This document shows positions 8,930 to 17,633 of a stretch of DNA of 64,000 bases, piece by piece. Under the pieces are notes generated by a model that did no database searches, was not told where the DNA came from, and worked only from the letters and a program-made list of their open reading frames with translations. Location: contig NZ_QNHG01000003.1 in NCBI RefSeq assembly GCF_003290025.1, positions 698,413 through 762,412 on the forward strand. The letters are read 5' to 3'. Numbering within the stretch: position 1 is the stretch's first letter; each line of letters starts with the position of its first letter. The stretch is from Pseudogemmobacter bohemicus (lineage in GTDB: Bacteria > Pseudomonadota > Alphaproteobacteria > Rhodobacterales > Rhodobacteraceae). Position numbers and translations under genes: made by a program.

Positions 8930-10810
8930 ATGGACGAGAACAACAACAAGAACCTCATTCTCGCCATGGTGCTCAGCGCTTTGGTCATCCTGGTGTGGTT
9001 CTGGCTCTTCCCTCCCCCCGAAACCCCGGCCCCGGTCGAGACCGCGACGACCGAACAGACCGGCACCCCCGCGCCGGAAACCGCCGGGGCAGCCACCTCT
9101 GAACCCGTGCCCGAGGCGCCGCGCCTGCGGGTCGACACGCCGCAGCTTGAGGGCTCGATCTCGCTGCGCGGTGGCCGCATCGATGATCTGCGTCTGAAAA
9201 ACTACCGTGAGACCATCGAAAAAGATTCGCCCATCGTCCGCCTGCTGACCCCGCAGGGTGAGCCCGGCGCTTATTTTGCGCTGTTCGGCTGGCGCCCGGC
9301 CGGTTCGCTGGCCGAAGGCGATGTGCCTGGCGCCCAGACCGAATGGACCCCGGTGACCGATGGCGCGCTCTCGCCAGGCCGGCCGGTGAAACTGATCTGG
9401 GACAATGGCAAAGGGCTGACCTTCACCCGCGAGATCGCGGTGGATGAGGAATTCATGTTCACCGTCAACGAGACGGTGGCGAATAGTGGCACCGGCGACG
9501 CGTCGATGTTCTATTACGGCCAGATCCAGCGCTACGGCCTGCCGGCCAATATGAAGGGCTTCTTCATCCTGCATGAAGGTGCCATTTCCCGCGCCGGTGG
9601 CGAACTGACCGAGACGACCTATAAGAACATCGTTGCCCTTGACCCGGTCGAGCGCGAGGCCGCCCCGGCCAGCGTCGTCGAGGCTGCGGATGGCGGCTGG
9701 ATCGGTTTCACCGATCACTACTGGATGTCGGTTCTGGTGCCGGAACAGGGCAAGCCGATCACCCAGGTGACGAAATACATCGCGTCGCATGATCTCTACC
9801 TGACCGAGGCGCGCCAGCCGGCCGTCATCGTAACGCCTGGTCAAAGCTTCACCACCTCGACCCGCTTCTTCGCCGGTGCCAAGGAATGGGAGGCGATCCG
9901 CGACTATCAGAACGAGCCCGGCGCCGTTTCCCGCCTTTTCGGCGCGAATGTTGACGAGGCGCGCGCGCCGATCCCGGGCTTTATCGATTCGATTGACTGG
10001 GGCTGGTTCTACTTTCTCACCAAACCGATCTTTGCGCTGCTGCACTGGATCCATGGCCTGATCGGCAATATGGGCCTCGCGATCATCGCGCTGACCTTCG
10101 TGCTGAAGCTGATCGTGCTGCCGTTGGCCTATAAATCCTATGTCTCGATGGCGCGGATGAAAGAGCTGCAGCCCGAGATGGAGGCGCTGAAAGAGCGTGC
10201 TGGCGACGACAAGCAACGGTTGCAAAAGGAGATGCTGCAGCTTTACCGCGACAAGAAGGTCAATCCGGCGGCCGGCTGTCTGCCGATCCTGATTCAGATC
10301 CCGATCTTCTTCTCGCTCTATAAGGTGATTTTTGTCACCATCGAATTGCGTCACGCACCGTTCTTCGGCTGGCTGCGCGATCTCTCGGCGCCTGATCCTT
10401 CGTCTCTGTTCAACCTCTTTGGGGCGCTGCCCTGGGATGCGCCGGTGGCGGGCTCGCTCCTGCATCTGGTGTTCATCGGTGTTCTGCCGATCCTCCTGGG
10501 CATCACCATGTGGCTGCAGCAAAAGCTGAACCCGGCCCCCACCGATCCGGTTCAGGCCTCGATTTTCGCCTGGATGCCCTGGGTGTTCATGTTCATGCTG
10601 GGCGGTTTCGCCTCGGGCCTGGTGGTGTACTGGATCACCAACAACATCATCACCTTCAGCCAGCAATATATCATCATGCGCAGCCATGGGCATAAGCCGG
10701 ATCTCTTCGGCAATATCCTCTCGGGCTTTCGCAAGAAAGAGGCTGCGGCCAATGCCAACAAAGCGCCGGCGGGTAAGCTGGCCGACAAAGGTGGTGCGAA
10801 AAAGAAATGA
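8930..10810 (+). CDS. yidC: Membrane protein insertase YidC
   Basis: Inserts and folds inner-membrane proteins with or without SecYEG. ATG 8930 starts MDENNNKNLILAMVLSALV, the standard N-terminus and first membrane helix; 626 residues. The large periplasmic beta domain (about 60-345) precedes the conserved five-helix core, with the cytosolic coiled hairpin KELQPEMEALKERAGDD and the motif NPAAGCLPILIQIPIFFSLY. The start of MOSC overlaps its stop (ATGA). The usual upstream partners rpmH and rnpA are not in the 256-base gap before it; an EAL gene is there instead. Confidence 0.97.
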   Translation: MDENNNKNLILAMVLSALVILVWFWLFPPPETPAPVETATTEQTGTPAPETAGAATSEPVPEAPRLRVDTPQLEGSISLRGGRIDDLRLKNYRETIEKDSPIVRLLTPQGEPGAYFALFGWRPAGSLAEGDVPGAQTEWTPVTDGALSPGRPVKLIWDNGKGLTFTREIAVDEEFMFTVNETVANSGTGDASMFYYGQIQRYGLPANMKGFFILHEGAISRAGGELTETTYKNIVALDPVEREAAPASVVEAADGGWIGFTDHYWMSVLVPEQGKPITQVTKYIASHDLYLTEARQPAVIVTPGQSFTTSTRFFAGAKEWEAIRDYQNEPGAVSRLFGANVDEARAPIPGFIDSIDWGWFYFLTKPIFALLHWIHGLIGNMGLAIIALTFVLKLIVLPLAYKSYVSMARMKELQPEMEALKERAGDDKQRLQKEMLQLYRDKKVNPAAGCLPILIQIPIFFSLYKVIFVTIELRHAPFFGWLRDLSAPDPSSLFNLFGALPWDAPVAGSLLHLVFIGVLPILLGITMWLQQKLNPAPTDPVQASIFAWMPWVFMFMLGGFASGLVVYWITNNIITFSQQYIIMRSHGHKPDLFGNILSGFRKKEAAANANKAPAGKLADKGGAKKK

Positions 10811-11568
10811 CCGGTGAAGGGCGCCTCGCGCAGATCTTCCGTCATCCGATCAAGGCCCACGGACGCGAGGAACTCGCGTCCGTTCGGCTGTCGGAAGGTG
10901 AGGCGATGCCCTGGGACCGGCATTGGGCGGTCGCGCATGACCTGTCGAAATTCGACCCCGGGGCGCCCTCCTGGATGCCCTGCATCAACTTCCAGCGCGC
11001 GGCGCGCAGCCCTTCGCTGATGGCGATCGAGGCGCGCTTCGATGCGGTTTCGGGAGAGATGCAGCTGACCCATCCGGAGCTGGCGCCGCTGCGCTTTAAC
11101 CCGGAAACCGAGGGGCAAAAGCTGATCGACTGGGTGTTGCCGATCAGTCCGCAATTGCGGTTCCGGCCGGTGGCGCTGGTGCGGGCGCCGGGACGGGCGA
11201 TGACCGATACCGCCTGGCCCAGCATCTCGATCAAGAATCTGGCATCGAATCTGGCGCTCGGGAAAAAGATGAAGCGCGACCTCTCGATTCATCGCTGGCG
11301 CGGCAATCTCTGGATCGACGGCTTTGCGGCCTGGGAAGAGATGACCTGGATCGGGCGGCGGCTGCGGATCGGCGCCACGATGCTGGAGATTCGCGAGCGG
11401 GTGGGGCGCTGTCGCGCCACCATGTCGAATCCGGAAACCGGGCAGGTCGATGCAGATACGCTGGATGCGCTGATGGAGACGGTCGGCGTCCAGGATTTCG
11501 GAGTTTTCGGTGTCGTGCTTGAGGGCGGTGAGATCCGTGCCGGCGACAGGGTCGAGGTGCTGGTATGA
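10807..11568 (+). CDS. MOSC domain protein
   Basis: Member of the MOSC (molybdenum cofactor sulfurase C-terminal) superfamily, which binds or handles molybdenum cofactor or sulfur; the exact substrate is unknown. It has 253 residues, with a short MOSC_N-like beta-barrel first and then the MOSC core around 120-250, ending GDRVEVLV. The cysteine-containing ERVGRCRATMSNPETG segment is the typical MOSC signature. It overlaps yidC and engB by start-stop ATGA, so the three genes are translationally coupled. Confidence 0.85.
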   Translation: MTGEGRLAQIFRHPIKAHGREELASVRLSEGEAMPWDRHWAVAHDLSKFDPGAPSWMPCINFQRAARSPSLMAIEARFDAVSGEMQLTHPELAPLRFNPETEGQKLIDWVLPISPQLRFRPVALVRAPGRAMTDTAWPSISIKNLASNLALGKKMKRDLSIHRWRGNLWIDGFAAWEEMTWIGRRLRIGATMLEIRERVGRCRATMSNPETGQVDADTLDALMETVGVQDFGVFGVVLEGGEIRAGDRVEVLV

Positions 11569-12215
11569 CGATGACATTCACCCTCGCGCCGGAGCCGGAA
11601 GACGGGGCGCGCGAGACCGGGCGCCTGCTTTTCGCGGGGCCGGTCGATTTTGTGAAAGGTGTTACGACCATGGCGGCGCTGCCGCCGGCCGACCGGGTCG
11701 AGGTCTGCTTTGCCGGGCGCTCGAATGTTGGGAAATCGAGCCTGATCAATGCACTGACCACGCGAAAAAATCTTGCCCGGGCCTCGAATACGCCTGGACG
11801 GACACAGGAAATCAACTTCTTCGATCTGGGGGAAAGCCGCTATCTGGTCGACCTTCCGGGTTATGGTTTTGCCGAGGCACCGGTCGCGATTGTGCGCAAA
11901 TGGCAGGAGTTGCTGAAGGCTTATCTCGCTGGCCGCCAGACGCTTCGCCGTGCTTTTGTGCTGATCGACACCCGGCATGGGGTGAAATCGGTCGATGACG
12001 AGATCATGGGTCTGCTTGACCGCTCGGCGGTGACATTTCAGGTCGTGATGACCAAGGCCGATAAGGTCAATCTCGCCACGCGTGAGGCCAATATCGCGCA
12101 GGTGATGCAGGCCCTGCAAAAGCACCCCGCAGCCTATCCCGAAATTATCGTCACAAGTTCCGAGAAGGGCGAGGGGGTCGAGACCCTTCGCGCCGTGATC
12201 GCAACGCTGGAATAG
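11565..12215 (+). CDS. engB: Ribosome-biogenesis GTPase EngB (YsxC/YihA)
   Basis: GTPase needed for large-subunit assembly. It has 216 residues. G1 GRSNVGKSSLINAL is at about 46-59, then G3 DLPGYG and G4 TKADK. The first 25 residues are a variable extension. It is the last gene of the yidC-MOSC-engB unit, closed by two stacked hairpins. In related Rhodobacterales argB usually follows directly; here a 6-kb block intervenes. Confidence 0.95.
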   Translation: MTMTFTLAPEPEDGARETGRLLFAGPVDFVKGVTTMAALPPADRVEVCFAGRSNVGKSSLINALTTRKNLARASNTPGRTQEINFFDLGESRYLVDLPGYGFAEAPVAIVRKWQELLKAYLAGRQTLRRAFVLIDTRHGVKSVDDEIMGLLDRSAVTFQVVMTKADKVNLATREANIAQVMQALQKHPAAYPEIIVTSSEKGEGVETLRAVIATLE

Positions 12216-12218
12216 GCG

Positions 12219-12270
12219 CCGGTTTCTGGACAGAAACCGGACCGGAGTTTTCAAAACTCCGGGGCTTTTT
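12219..12270 (+). terminator. Double hairpin terminator after engB
   Basis: Two adjacent near-perfect inverted repeats: CCGGTTTCTG/CAGAAACCGG (12219-12240), then CCGGAGTTTT/AAAACTCCGG (12242-12262). The second is followed by GGGCTTTTT. This is a strong intrinsic terminator separating the housekeeping operon from the accessory block. Confidence 0.88.
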
Positions 12271-12339
12271 GCTGCGGTTTCGTATCTGCTTCCCATTCCT
12301 TGCTTCTGGCCGGCCATGGTCGCTGTGGATGATTTTCCG

Positions 12340-12370
12340 TTGACAGGTTTGCTCAACTGTACAATTGTAC
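12340..12370 (+). promoter_or_regulatory. Promoter with overlapping palindromic operator for the oxidoreductase/importer operon
   Basis: A perfect 12-base palindrome GTACAATTGTAC (12359-12370) lies 15 bases after a consensus -35 TTGACA (12340-12345). TACAAT inside the palindrome (12360-12365) can serve as -10, though the 14-base spacer is short; a -10 a few bases later is possible. The site is 27 bases upstream of the LLM gene start. The palindrome differs from the one in front of the downstream tetR gene, so another regulator may act here. Confidence 0.6.
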
Positions 12371-12397
12371 TTATGTGCAAAAAATCAGGAGGGGCGA

Positions 12398-13426
12398 TTG
12401 GATTTCTCGCATTTTCTCAGCAGCCATATCCTGAGCAGGGATGTCGGCGGCAAACAGCTTTACCGGGAGATGACGCAGCAGGCACTGCATGCCGAAGCCT
12501 GTGGCTATCGCGGAGTCGCCATTCCGGAACATCACCTGATCAATATCTTGCTGGTTCCGTCGCCGCTCCAGCTGGCGGTCCGGATCGCGGCGCTGACTGA
12601 AAGCCTTGAGATTGCGACCTCGATCTGTCAGCTGCCGCTCAGGGATATGCGGGTCTTTGCCGGCGAGGTGGTCCAGGCCCAGGCGCTGTGCGACGGGCGG
12701 CTGGTCTTGGGGGTGGGCAAGGGGGCATTCGGTTTCGAGACCGGTCGCATTGGTGTTCCGATGGCGGAGACCAAAGCGATATTTGAGGAGAGCCTCGCTG
12801 TTCTTGAGGCCCTGCTGTCGCGTGAAGAGGTGGCCTGGAACGGTGCCCGTTATCGGTTTGAGGCGCTGACGGTGATGCCGCGTCCGGAGGATCCGGTCCC
12901 GCTGGCTCTGGCGATCATGGCGCCGCCCGGCATCGAAGCGGCGGCGGCGAGGGGCTATTCGATCCAGACCACGCCGCTGGGCGCCAGTCACGAGATTCTG
13001 CGCAGCCAGGTCGATGCGTTTCATTCTGGCCGGGCGAGGGCGGCGCGGCCCGAGAGCCAGCGGCTTTCGCTGCAGCGGACACTCTGGCTGGCGCGCGATG
13101 AGGTCGAGGCCGATCAGATGGTCGCCCGCGCCCATACCTATTATCAGAGCTTTGACAATGTCTTCGGTGGGCCCGGCCTTGTTGACCAGGGCATGATCCG
13201 GCCGCTGCCGCGCCGTCAGACGGTTGAGGAGTTGCGGCAGAATGTGCTCATCTGCACCCGGGCCGAGATGATCGACCGGCTGGCCGGTTATGCAGAACTG
13301 GGCATTGACGAGGTGATCGCCTCTTCGAATTTCGGCCAGCCGCAGGAGGTCACGCTGGAGATGATGAGCCGCTTTGCCGAAGAGGTGATGCCCTCGATCC
13401 GGCTGATCCACCAAAAAGTTGCATAA
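12398..13426 (+). CDS. LLM-class (luciferase-like) flavin-dependent oxidoreductase
   Basis: Predicted FMN/F420-type TIM-barrel monooxygenase. The start is TTG 12398 (MDFSHFLSSHIL, 342 residues), chosen because AGGAGGGG lies just upstream (12387-12394); upstream in-frame TTGs lack a ribosome site. Luciferase-family features include the early strand motif GYRGVAIPEHH, LEIATSICQLPLRDMR and the flavin-site region GRLVLGVGKGAFGFE. It heads a co-directional run with a tautomerase, a hydrolase and an ABC importer, suggesting it opens or oxidises an imported compound. The substrate is unknown. Confidence 0.85.
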   Translation: MDFSHFLSSHILSRDVGGKQLYREMTQQALHAEACGYRGVAIPEHHLINILLVPSPLQLAVRIAALTESLEIATSICQLPLRDMRVFAGEVVQAQALCDGRLVLGVGKGAFGFETGRIGVPMAETKAIFEESLAVLEALLSREEVAWNGARYRFEALTVMPRPEDPVPLALAIMAPPGIEAAAARGYSIQTTPLGASHEILRSQVDAFHSGRARAARPESQRLSLQRTLWLARDEVEADQMVARAHTYYQSFDNVFGGPGLVDQGMIRPLPRRQTVEELRQNVLICTRAEMIDRLAGYAELGIDEVIASSNFGQPQEVTLEMMSRFAEEVMPSIRLIHQKVA

Positions 13427-13446
13427 GTGAAAGCAAGGACCATAAA

Positions 13447-13641
13447 ATGCCGATGATCCGTATCGAAATGTTCGAAGGTCGCACTGTCGAACAAAAGCGC
13501 GCCTGCGCGAAAGCCCTGACCCAGGCCTTTGTCGAGACCTGCGGCGGCACGCCCGAAGCGCTGCAGATCGTTTTTGTCGATGTGCAGAAACAGGACTGGG
13601 CCTTTGGGGGCCGGCTCGGCTGTGATCCGAAACCGGAGTGA
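13447..13641 (+). CDS. 4-oxalocrotonate tautomerase-family enzyme
   Basis: A 64-residue member of the small tautomerase family, in which the N-terminal proline exposed by Met removal is the general base. It starts MPMIRIEMFEGRTVEQKRA, so Pro2 is present, and the EGR-x-x-EQK signature matches 4-OT/DmpI. A downstream FGG motif (WAFGGRLG) lies near residues 50-57. It lies 20 bases after the LLM gene and 3 bases before the hydrolase, and probably isomerises an enol or dienol intermediate of the same pathway. Confidence 0.88.
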   Translation: MPMIRIEMFEGRTVEQKRACAKALTQAFVETCGGTPEALQIVFVDVQKQDWAFGGRLGCDPKPE

Positions 13642-13644
13642 GCC

Positions 13645-14457
13645 ATGACTGCCATCAACTGCGCATATTCGGTGACGGGGGAGGGGCCGCCCCTCGTCCT
13701 GATCCACGGCATCGGCGCGCGCCGGGCCACCTTTACGCGCCTCGTGGAGGGGCTGAAAGACCGCTTCACCTGTATCAGCTATGATCTGCGCGGCCATGGC
13801 GAAAGCCCGCTGCCCGAAGGGCGCTTCACCCTGGACGATCTGGTCGATGATCTGGAGGCGCTGCGGGCGAAGCTGGGGATCGAACACGCCCATTTCGCCG
13901 GCCATTCGCTGGGGGGCATGATCGGCCCGGCCTATGCGCTGCGCTATCCGGAACGGGTGCGCTCGCTGGGGCTGTGGTCGACCGCCGCTTTTCGCGACGC
14001 CGATGACAGCGCGAAGGTCAAAGCCGTGGTACAGGCGATGCGGGACAAGGGGATCGGCCCGGTGCTCGACACGCTGACCGCGCGCTGGTTCACCGATGAA
14101 TTCACCGAAGCCCGCCCGGATGTGATCGCCTGGCGCAAGCAGCAGGTGATTGATACGCCGGCAGATATCTTTCTGAATGTATTTGATATCTATGCCGAAA
14201 CGGAAATGGCGCCCTGGCTGCATAAAATCCGGGCACCGGCCCAGGTTTTGACCGGCGAGCTTGACGGCGGCTGCAATCCTCGTCTCAATACGCTTATCGC
14301 CGGGGCCATGCCCGAGGCGGAGCTGGTGGTCCTTCCCGGGCTGAAACATGCGATTTTTATCGAAGCGACCGAACAGGTGCTTCCGCATGTCCGCCGGTTC
14401 CTTCTCGACCGGGAGAGGACGGGCCGGGAGAAGATGGGCCGGGAGAAGATGGGGTAG
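13645..14457 (+). CDS. Alpha/beta hydrolase, 3-oxoadipate enol-lactonase-like
   Basis: A 270-residue alpha/beta-fold hydrolase. The oxyanion motif LIHGIGA is near 20, nucleophile elbow GHSLGG is near 90 (Ser92), the acid lies in TGELDGG and the His in LKHAIF near 236. Closest family resemblance is to PcaD/RutD-like hydrolases that open lactones or release carbamates. The last 15 residues are a repeated RE-K/R-x-G peptide from a 15-base tandem repeat and lie outside the fold. It is part of the LLM-tautomerase operon; its substrate cannot be named. Confidence 0.85.
   Translation: MTAINCAYSVTGEGPPLVLIHGIGARRATFTRLVEGLKDRFTCISYDLRGHGESPLPEGRFTLDDLVDDLEALRAKLGIEHAHFAGHSLGGMIGPAYALRYPERVRSLGLWSTAAFRDADDSAKVKAVVQAMRDKGIGPVLDTLTARWFTDEFTEARPDVIAWRKQQVIDTPADIFLNVFDIYAETEMAPWLHKIRAPAQVLTGELDGGCNPRLNTLIAGAMPEAELVVLPGLKHAIFIEATEQVLPHVRRFLLDRERTGREKMGREKMG
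14411..14454 (+). repeat. 15-base tandem repeat in the hydrolase 3' end
   Basis: GGGCCGGGAGAAGAT occurs twice (14421-14435, 14436-14450), preceded by a degenerate part-copy GGGAGAGGAC (14411-14420). It is in frame and adds GREKM units to the hydrolase tail before the stop. Copy number is likely to vary between strains by slippage. Confidence 0.85.
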
Positions 14458-14484
14458 CGACATTTCACGGGGGTGCCGGATCAG

Positions 14485-15291
14485 ATGAGCATCGCGACCG
14501 CAGCAGCCCCGGGCAATGTGACCGGGTCAGTTACCGGCAAGGCCGAAGCGATCCGCGTCGAGAATTTGCATAAGAGTTTCGGCCCGCATGAGGTGCTGAA
14601 AGGCGTGTCGATCTCGGCGAAAGAGGGCGATGTCGTTACGCTGATCGGCGGATCGGGCTCGGGGAAATCGACGCTGCTGCGCTGTGTGAATTTTCTGGAA
14701 ACGCCCTCATCGGGGCGGATCCTGATCGGCGGCGAAGAGGTCCGCTGTCGGGGAGACGGCACGCCCTCGGACCGCCGCCAGATCGAACGGATCCGGCAAA
14801 GCCTTGGCATGGTGTTCCAGCAGTTCAACCTCTGGACCCATAAGACGGTGCTGGAAAACCTGATCGAAGTGCCGGTCCATGTGCTGAAAAAGCCAAAGGA
14901 CGAGGCGGTTGCCACCGCGCGCAAATTGCTTGACCGGGTCGGGCTTGCGGCCAAGGAGAATGCCTATCCGGCCTTTCTGTCGGGCGGCCAGCAGCAGCGG
15001 GCCGCCATTGCGCGCGCGCTGTGCATGGAGCCGCGCGCCATGCTGTTCGACGAACCGACCTCGGCGCTGGACCCGGAACTGGTGGGCGAGGTTCTCGCCG
15101 TGATCCGCAGCCTGGCCGATGAGGGGCGCACCATGCTGCTGGTCACGCATGAGATGAAATTCGCCCGTGAGGTCTCGGACCATATCGTCTATCTTTACAA
15201 TGGCCTGATCGAGGAGGAAGGCCCCCCCGATCAACTTTTCGGCGCGCCGCAATCGGCGCGGCTGAAACAGTTTCTTAAATCGGTCTCGTAA
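14485..15291 (+). CDS. Polar amino acid-type ABC transporter ATP-binding protein
   Basis: ATPase subunit of a HisP/GlnQ-class importer, 268 residues from ATG 14485. A GTG at 14473 is possible but leaves no room after the GGGGG ribosome site. Walker A GGSGSGKST, the Q-loop MVFQQFNLW, signature LSGGQQQR, Walker B AMLFDEPTSALD and the switch His in LLVTHEM are all present. A non-conserved leader of about 22 residues precedes the fold. It is followed by the binding protein and two permeases, completing the importer. Confidence 0.95.
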   Translation: MSIATAAAPGNVTGSVTGKAEAIRVENLHKSFGPHEVLKGVSISAKEGDVVTLIGGSGSGKSTLLRCVNFLETPSSGRILIGGEEVRCRGDGTPSDRRQIERIRQSLGMVFQQFNLWTHKTVLENLIEVPVHVLKKPKDEAVATARKLLDRVGLAAKENAYPAFLSGGQQQRAAIARALCMEPRAMLFDEPTSALDPELVGEVLAVIRSLADEGRTMLLVTHEMKFAREVSDHIVYLYNGLIEEEGPPDQLFGAPQSARLKQFLKSVS

Positions 15292-15323
15292 GAAGACCGG
15301 CATTCAAACTCAGGGAGATGACC

Positions 15324-16094
15324 ATGAAGAAAATCGCACTCGCCGCCGCTTTCGCCTTTGGTTTCACCGGCATGGCCGCTGCCGAGACCGTGCGCGTCGG
15401 CATGGCGCCGGAACCCTATCCGCCCTTTGCCAGCGTTGATGCTTCGGGCAACTGGACCGGCTGGGAGATCGAGATCATGGAGGCCGTCTGCAAGGCGGCA
15501 GAGCTGGATTGCGTCATCACCCCCACCGCCTGGGATGGCATCATCCCCGCGCTGACCGCCGGCCAGATCGACGCGATTATGAACTCGATGTCGATCAATG
15601 ATGAACGTCTGAAGGTCATTGATTTTTCGAACAAATACTACAACACACCGTCGGTGATCGTTGCGGCAAAAGGTGCGGGGATCACCCCGGATGCCGCAGG
15701 GCTGGAAGGCAAGATCCTGGGCGTTCAGGTCTCGACCATCCATCAGGCCTATGCCGAAAAGCACTTCGCGGGCGCAGCCTCCGAGATCAAGGCCTATCAG
15801 ACCCAGGACGAGGCAAACCAGGACCTCGTTGCCGGACGGGTCGATGCGATCCAGGCGGATTCGACGGCGCTGGACGCGTTCCTCGCCTCGGCCGATGGTC
15901 AGGCCTGCTGCGAGTCGATGGGCGCCGTGGCCGATGATGCCGCCGTGCTGGGGCTGGGCGTCGGGGTCGGCCTGCGCAAGGGCGACGAAAAGCTGAAAGA
16001 GGCTTTCAACAAGGGCATCGCGGCGGTGATCGCTGATGGCAGCTATGACACCATCACCGCGAAATATTTCGCCTCTTCGATCTATGGTGAATAA
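15324..16094 (+). CDS. Periplasmic solute-binding protein of the ABC importer
   Basis: HisJ/ArgT-type family 3 solute-binding protein, 256 residues. ATG 15324 is preferred over ATG 15318 because AGGGAG is 7 bases upstream of it. The signal peptide ends near GMAAA-ETVRVG. Family features are YPPFASVDASGNWTGWEIE, the hinge block DGIIPALTAGQIDAI and the RVDAIQAD segment in lobe 2. An unusual CC pair (QACCESM) may form a disulfide with the Cys pair near residues 55-64. Relatives bind His, Arg, Lys, octopine or nopaline; the real ligand is unknown. Confidence 0.93.
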   Translation: MKKIALAAAFAFGFTGMAAAETVRVGMAPEPYPPFASVDASGNWTGWEIEIMEAVCKAAELDCVITPTAWDGIIPALTAGQIDAIMNSMSINDERLKVIDFSNKYYNTPSVIVAAKGAGITPDAAGLEGKILGVQVSTIHQAYAEKHFAGAASEIKAYQTQDEANQDLVAGRVDAIQADSTALDAFLASADGQACCESMGAVADDAAVLGLGVGVGLRKGDEKLKEAFNKGIAAVIADGSYDTITAKYFASSIYGE

Positions 16095-16119
16095 GCGCTG
16101 ATCGCCCGGGCGCTGCGCC

Positions 16120-16845
16120 GTGGAAAGCACGCTTGGCCTTCTGGCCCTCAGCCCTCCCGGATGGGGGGGCACATTGCTGGTCGCGCTCTGGGCTTCGATC
16201 CGGATCGCGGTAGGGGCCTTTGGCATCGGCCTTGTGATCGGGTTGGCCGGGGCCTATGGCAAAATCTATGGCGGGCCGATCCTGCGCGATTGTCTGGGCG
16301 TTTACACCACCATGGTACGCGCGCTGCCCGAGCTGATCCTGATCCTCTTGCTGTATTTCGGGCTGACCGATCTGATGAACCGCGCTCTGCTGGTCATGGG
16401 ATATGAGCGGATCCAGATTTCCGGCGTGGTGGCCGGGATCATCGTGCTGGGCGTGGTGCAGGGCGCTTACGCGACCGAGATCCTGCGGGGCGCCATCCTC
16501 GCCGTGCCGGCCGGTCAGATCGAGGCGGCAAAGGCGATGGGGATGCCGGCGCGCAAGGTGGCCAGCCGGATCACGCTGCCGACCATGCTGGGCCTCGCGC
16601 TGCCGGGGCTGTCGAACCTCTGGCTGATCGCCACCAAGGATACCGCGCTGATGGCGATCGTGGGCTTCAACGAGCTGACCCTGGCCACGCGTCAGGCCGC
16701 CAGCACCACCAAGGCCTTTTTCACCTTTTTCATAGCGGCCGGGCTGATTTACCTCGTGATCACCCTGATCTCGACCTGGGGTTTCGCGCGGCTGGAACGC
16801 TGGGCCAGGCGCGGTGATCCGCCCCGCCAGGCAGGGGGGCGCTGA
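16120..16845 (+). CDS. ABC importer permease 1 (HisQ/ArtQ-like)
   Basis: Inner-membrane permease with about five helices, 241 residues, GTG start at 16120. It carries the EAA loop coupling to the ATPase: QIEAAKAMGMPARKVASRI around residue 135-155. It shows the His/Glu/Gln/Arg/opine permease pattern with a RALPELILILLLYFG helix. The next permease begins on its stop (overlap ATGA at 16845), so the two subunits are made in equal amounts. Confidence 0.93.
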   Translation: MESTLGLLALSPPGWGGTLLVALWASIRIAVGAFGIGLVIGLAGAYGKIYGGPILRDCLGVYTTMVRALPELILILLLYFGLTDLMNRALLVMGYERIQISGVVAGIIVLGVVQGAYATEILRGAILAVPAGQIEAAKAMGMPARKVASRITLPTMLGLALPGLSNLWLIATKDTALMAIVGFNELTLATRQAASTTKAFFTFFIAAGLIYLVITLISTWGFARLERWARRGDPPRQAGGR

Positions 16846-17621
16846 TGAAAGCGCTGTTGCAACCGCATCGCATCGTGATGCTGCTGATCGCCGCCGGGCT
16901 GGTCATGTGGATCTGTCTGGCCGGTCGCTGGGACTGGCTCTGGGAGCCGAAATACCAGACCCTGATCCTCCAGGGCGTCTGGCGCACGATCTGGTTGCTG
17001 GCGCTGTCGGTGCTGATCGGATTTGCGCTGGCGGTGCCGCTTGGCCTCGCCCAGGCCTCTGGCCCCTGGTATCTGGCGGTGCCGGCGCGGGTCTTTTGCA
17101 CGGTGATCCGCGGCACGCCGCTTTTGCTCCAGGTCTGGCTTTTGTATTACGGGCTGGGATCGCTGTTTCCCGGCATTCCCTGGATCCGCGAAAGCGATCT
17201 CTGGCCGATTTTGCGCCAGGCCTGGCCCTATGCCTTGCTGGCTTTGTCGCTGTCTTATGCCGGCTATGAGGGCGAGGTGATGCGCGGTGCCTTCGCCTCG
17301 GTGCCGCGCGGCCAGATCGAGGCCGCCCGTGCCATGGGCATGCCGCGCCACAAGATCCTGACGCGGATTTCCTTCCCCCAGGCGCTGCAAAGCGTTTTGC
17401 CGACCTTGGGCGGGGAAACCGTGTTGCAGCTGAAGGCGACGCCGCTGGTGGCGACGATCACCGTGCTGGAGATCTATGCGGCATCGAGCCGGGTGCGCCA
17501 GGATCTGCTGATCACCTATGAACCGCTGTTCTTCGTCGCGGCGGTCTATCTGGCTCTGGCGGGGGTGATCGTGCTGGGCTTTGCCTGGCTGGAGAGCCGG
17601 CGCCCACGCCGCACCGCCTGA
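16845..17621 (+). CDS. ABC importer permease 2 (HisM/ArtM-like)
   Basis: Second permease of the heterodimeric channel, 258 residues. The EAA loop GQIEAARAMGMPRHKILTRI is near residues 155-174 and VIRGTPLLLQVWLLYYG is the typical helix 2 region. It ends the long plus-strand operon that starts at 12398; its stop is 12 bases from the stop of the convergent tetR gene. Confidence 0.93.
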   Translation: MKALLQPHRIVMLLIAAGLVMWICLAGRWDWLWEPKYQTLILQGVWRTIWLLALSVLIGFALAVPLGLAQASGPWYLAVPARVFCTVIRGTPLLLQVWLLYYGLGSLFPGIPWIRESDLWPILRQAWPYALLALSLSYAGYEGEVMRGAFASVPRGQIEAARAMGMPRHKILTRISFPQALQSVLPTLGGETVLQLKATPLVATITVLEIYAASSRVRQDLLITYEPLFFVAAVYLALAGVIVLGFAWLESRRPRRTA

Positions 17622-17633
17622 TCATCGGCCTGA

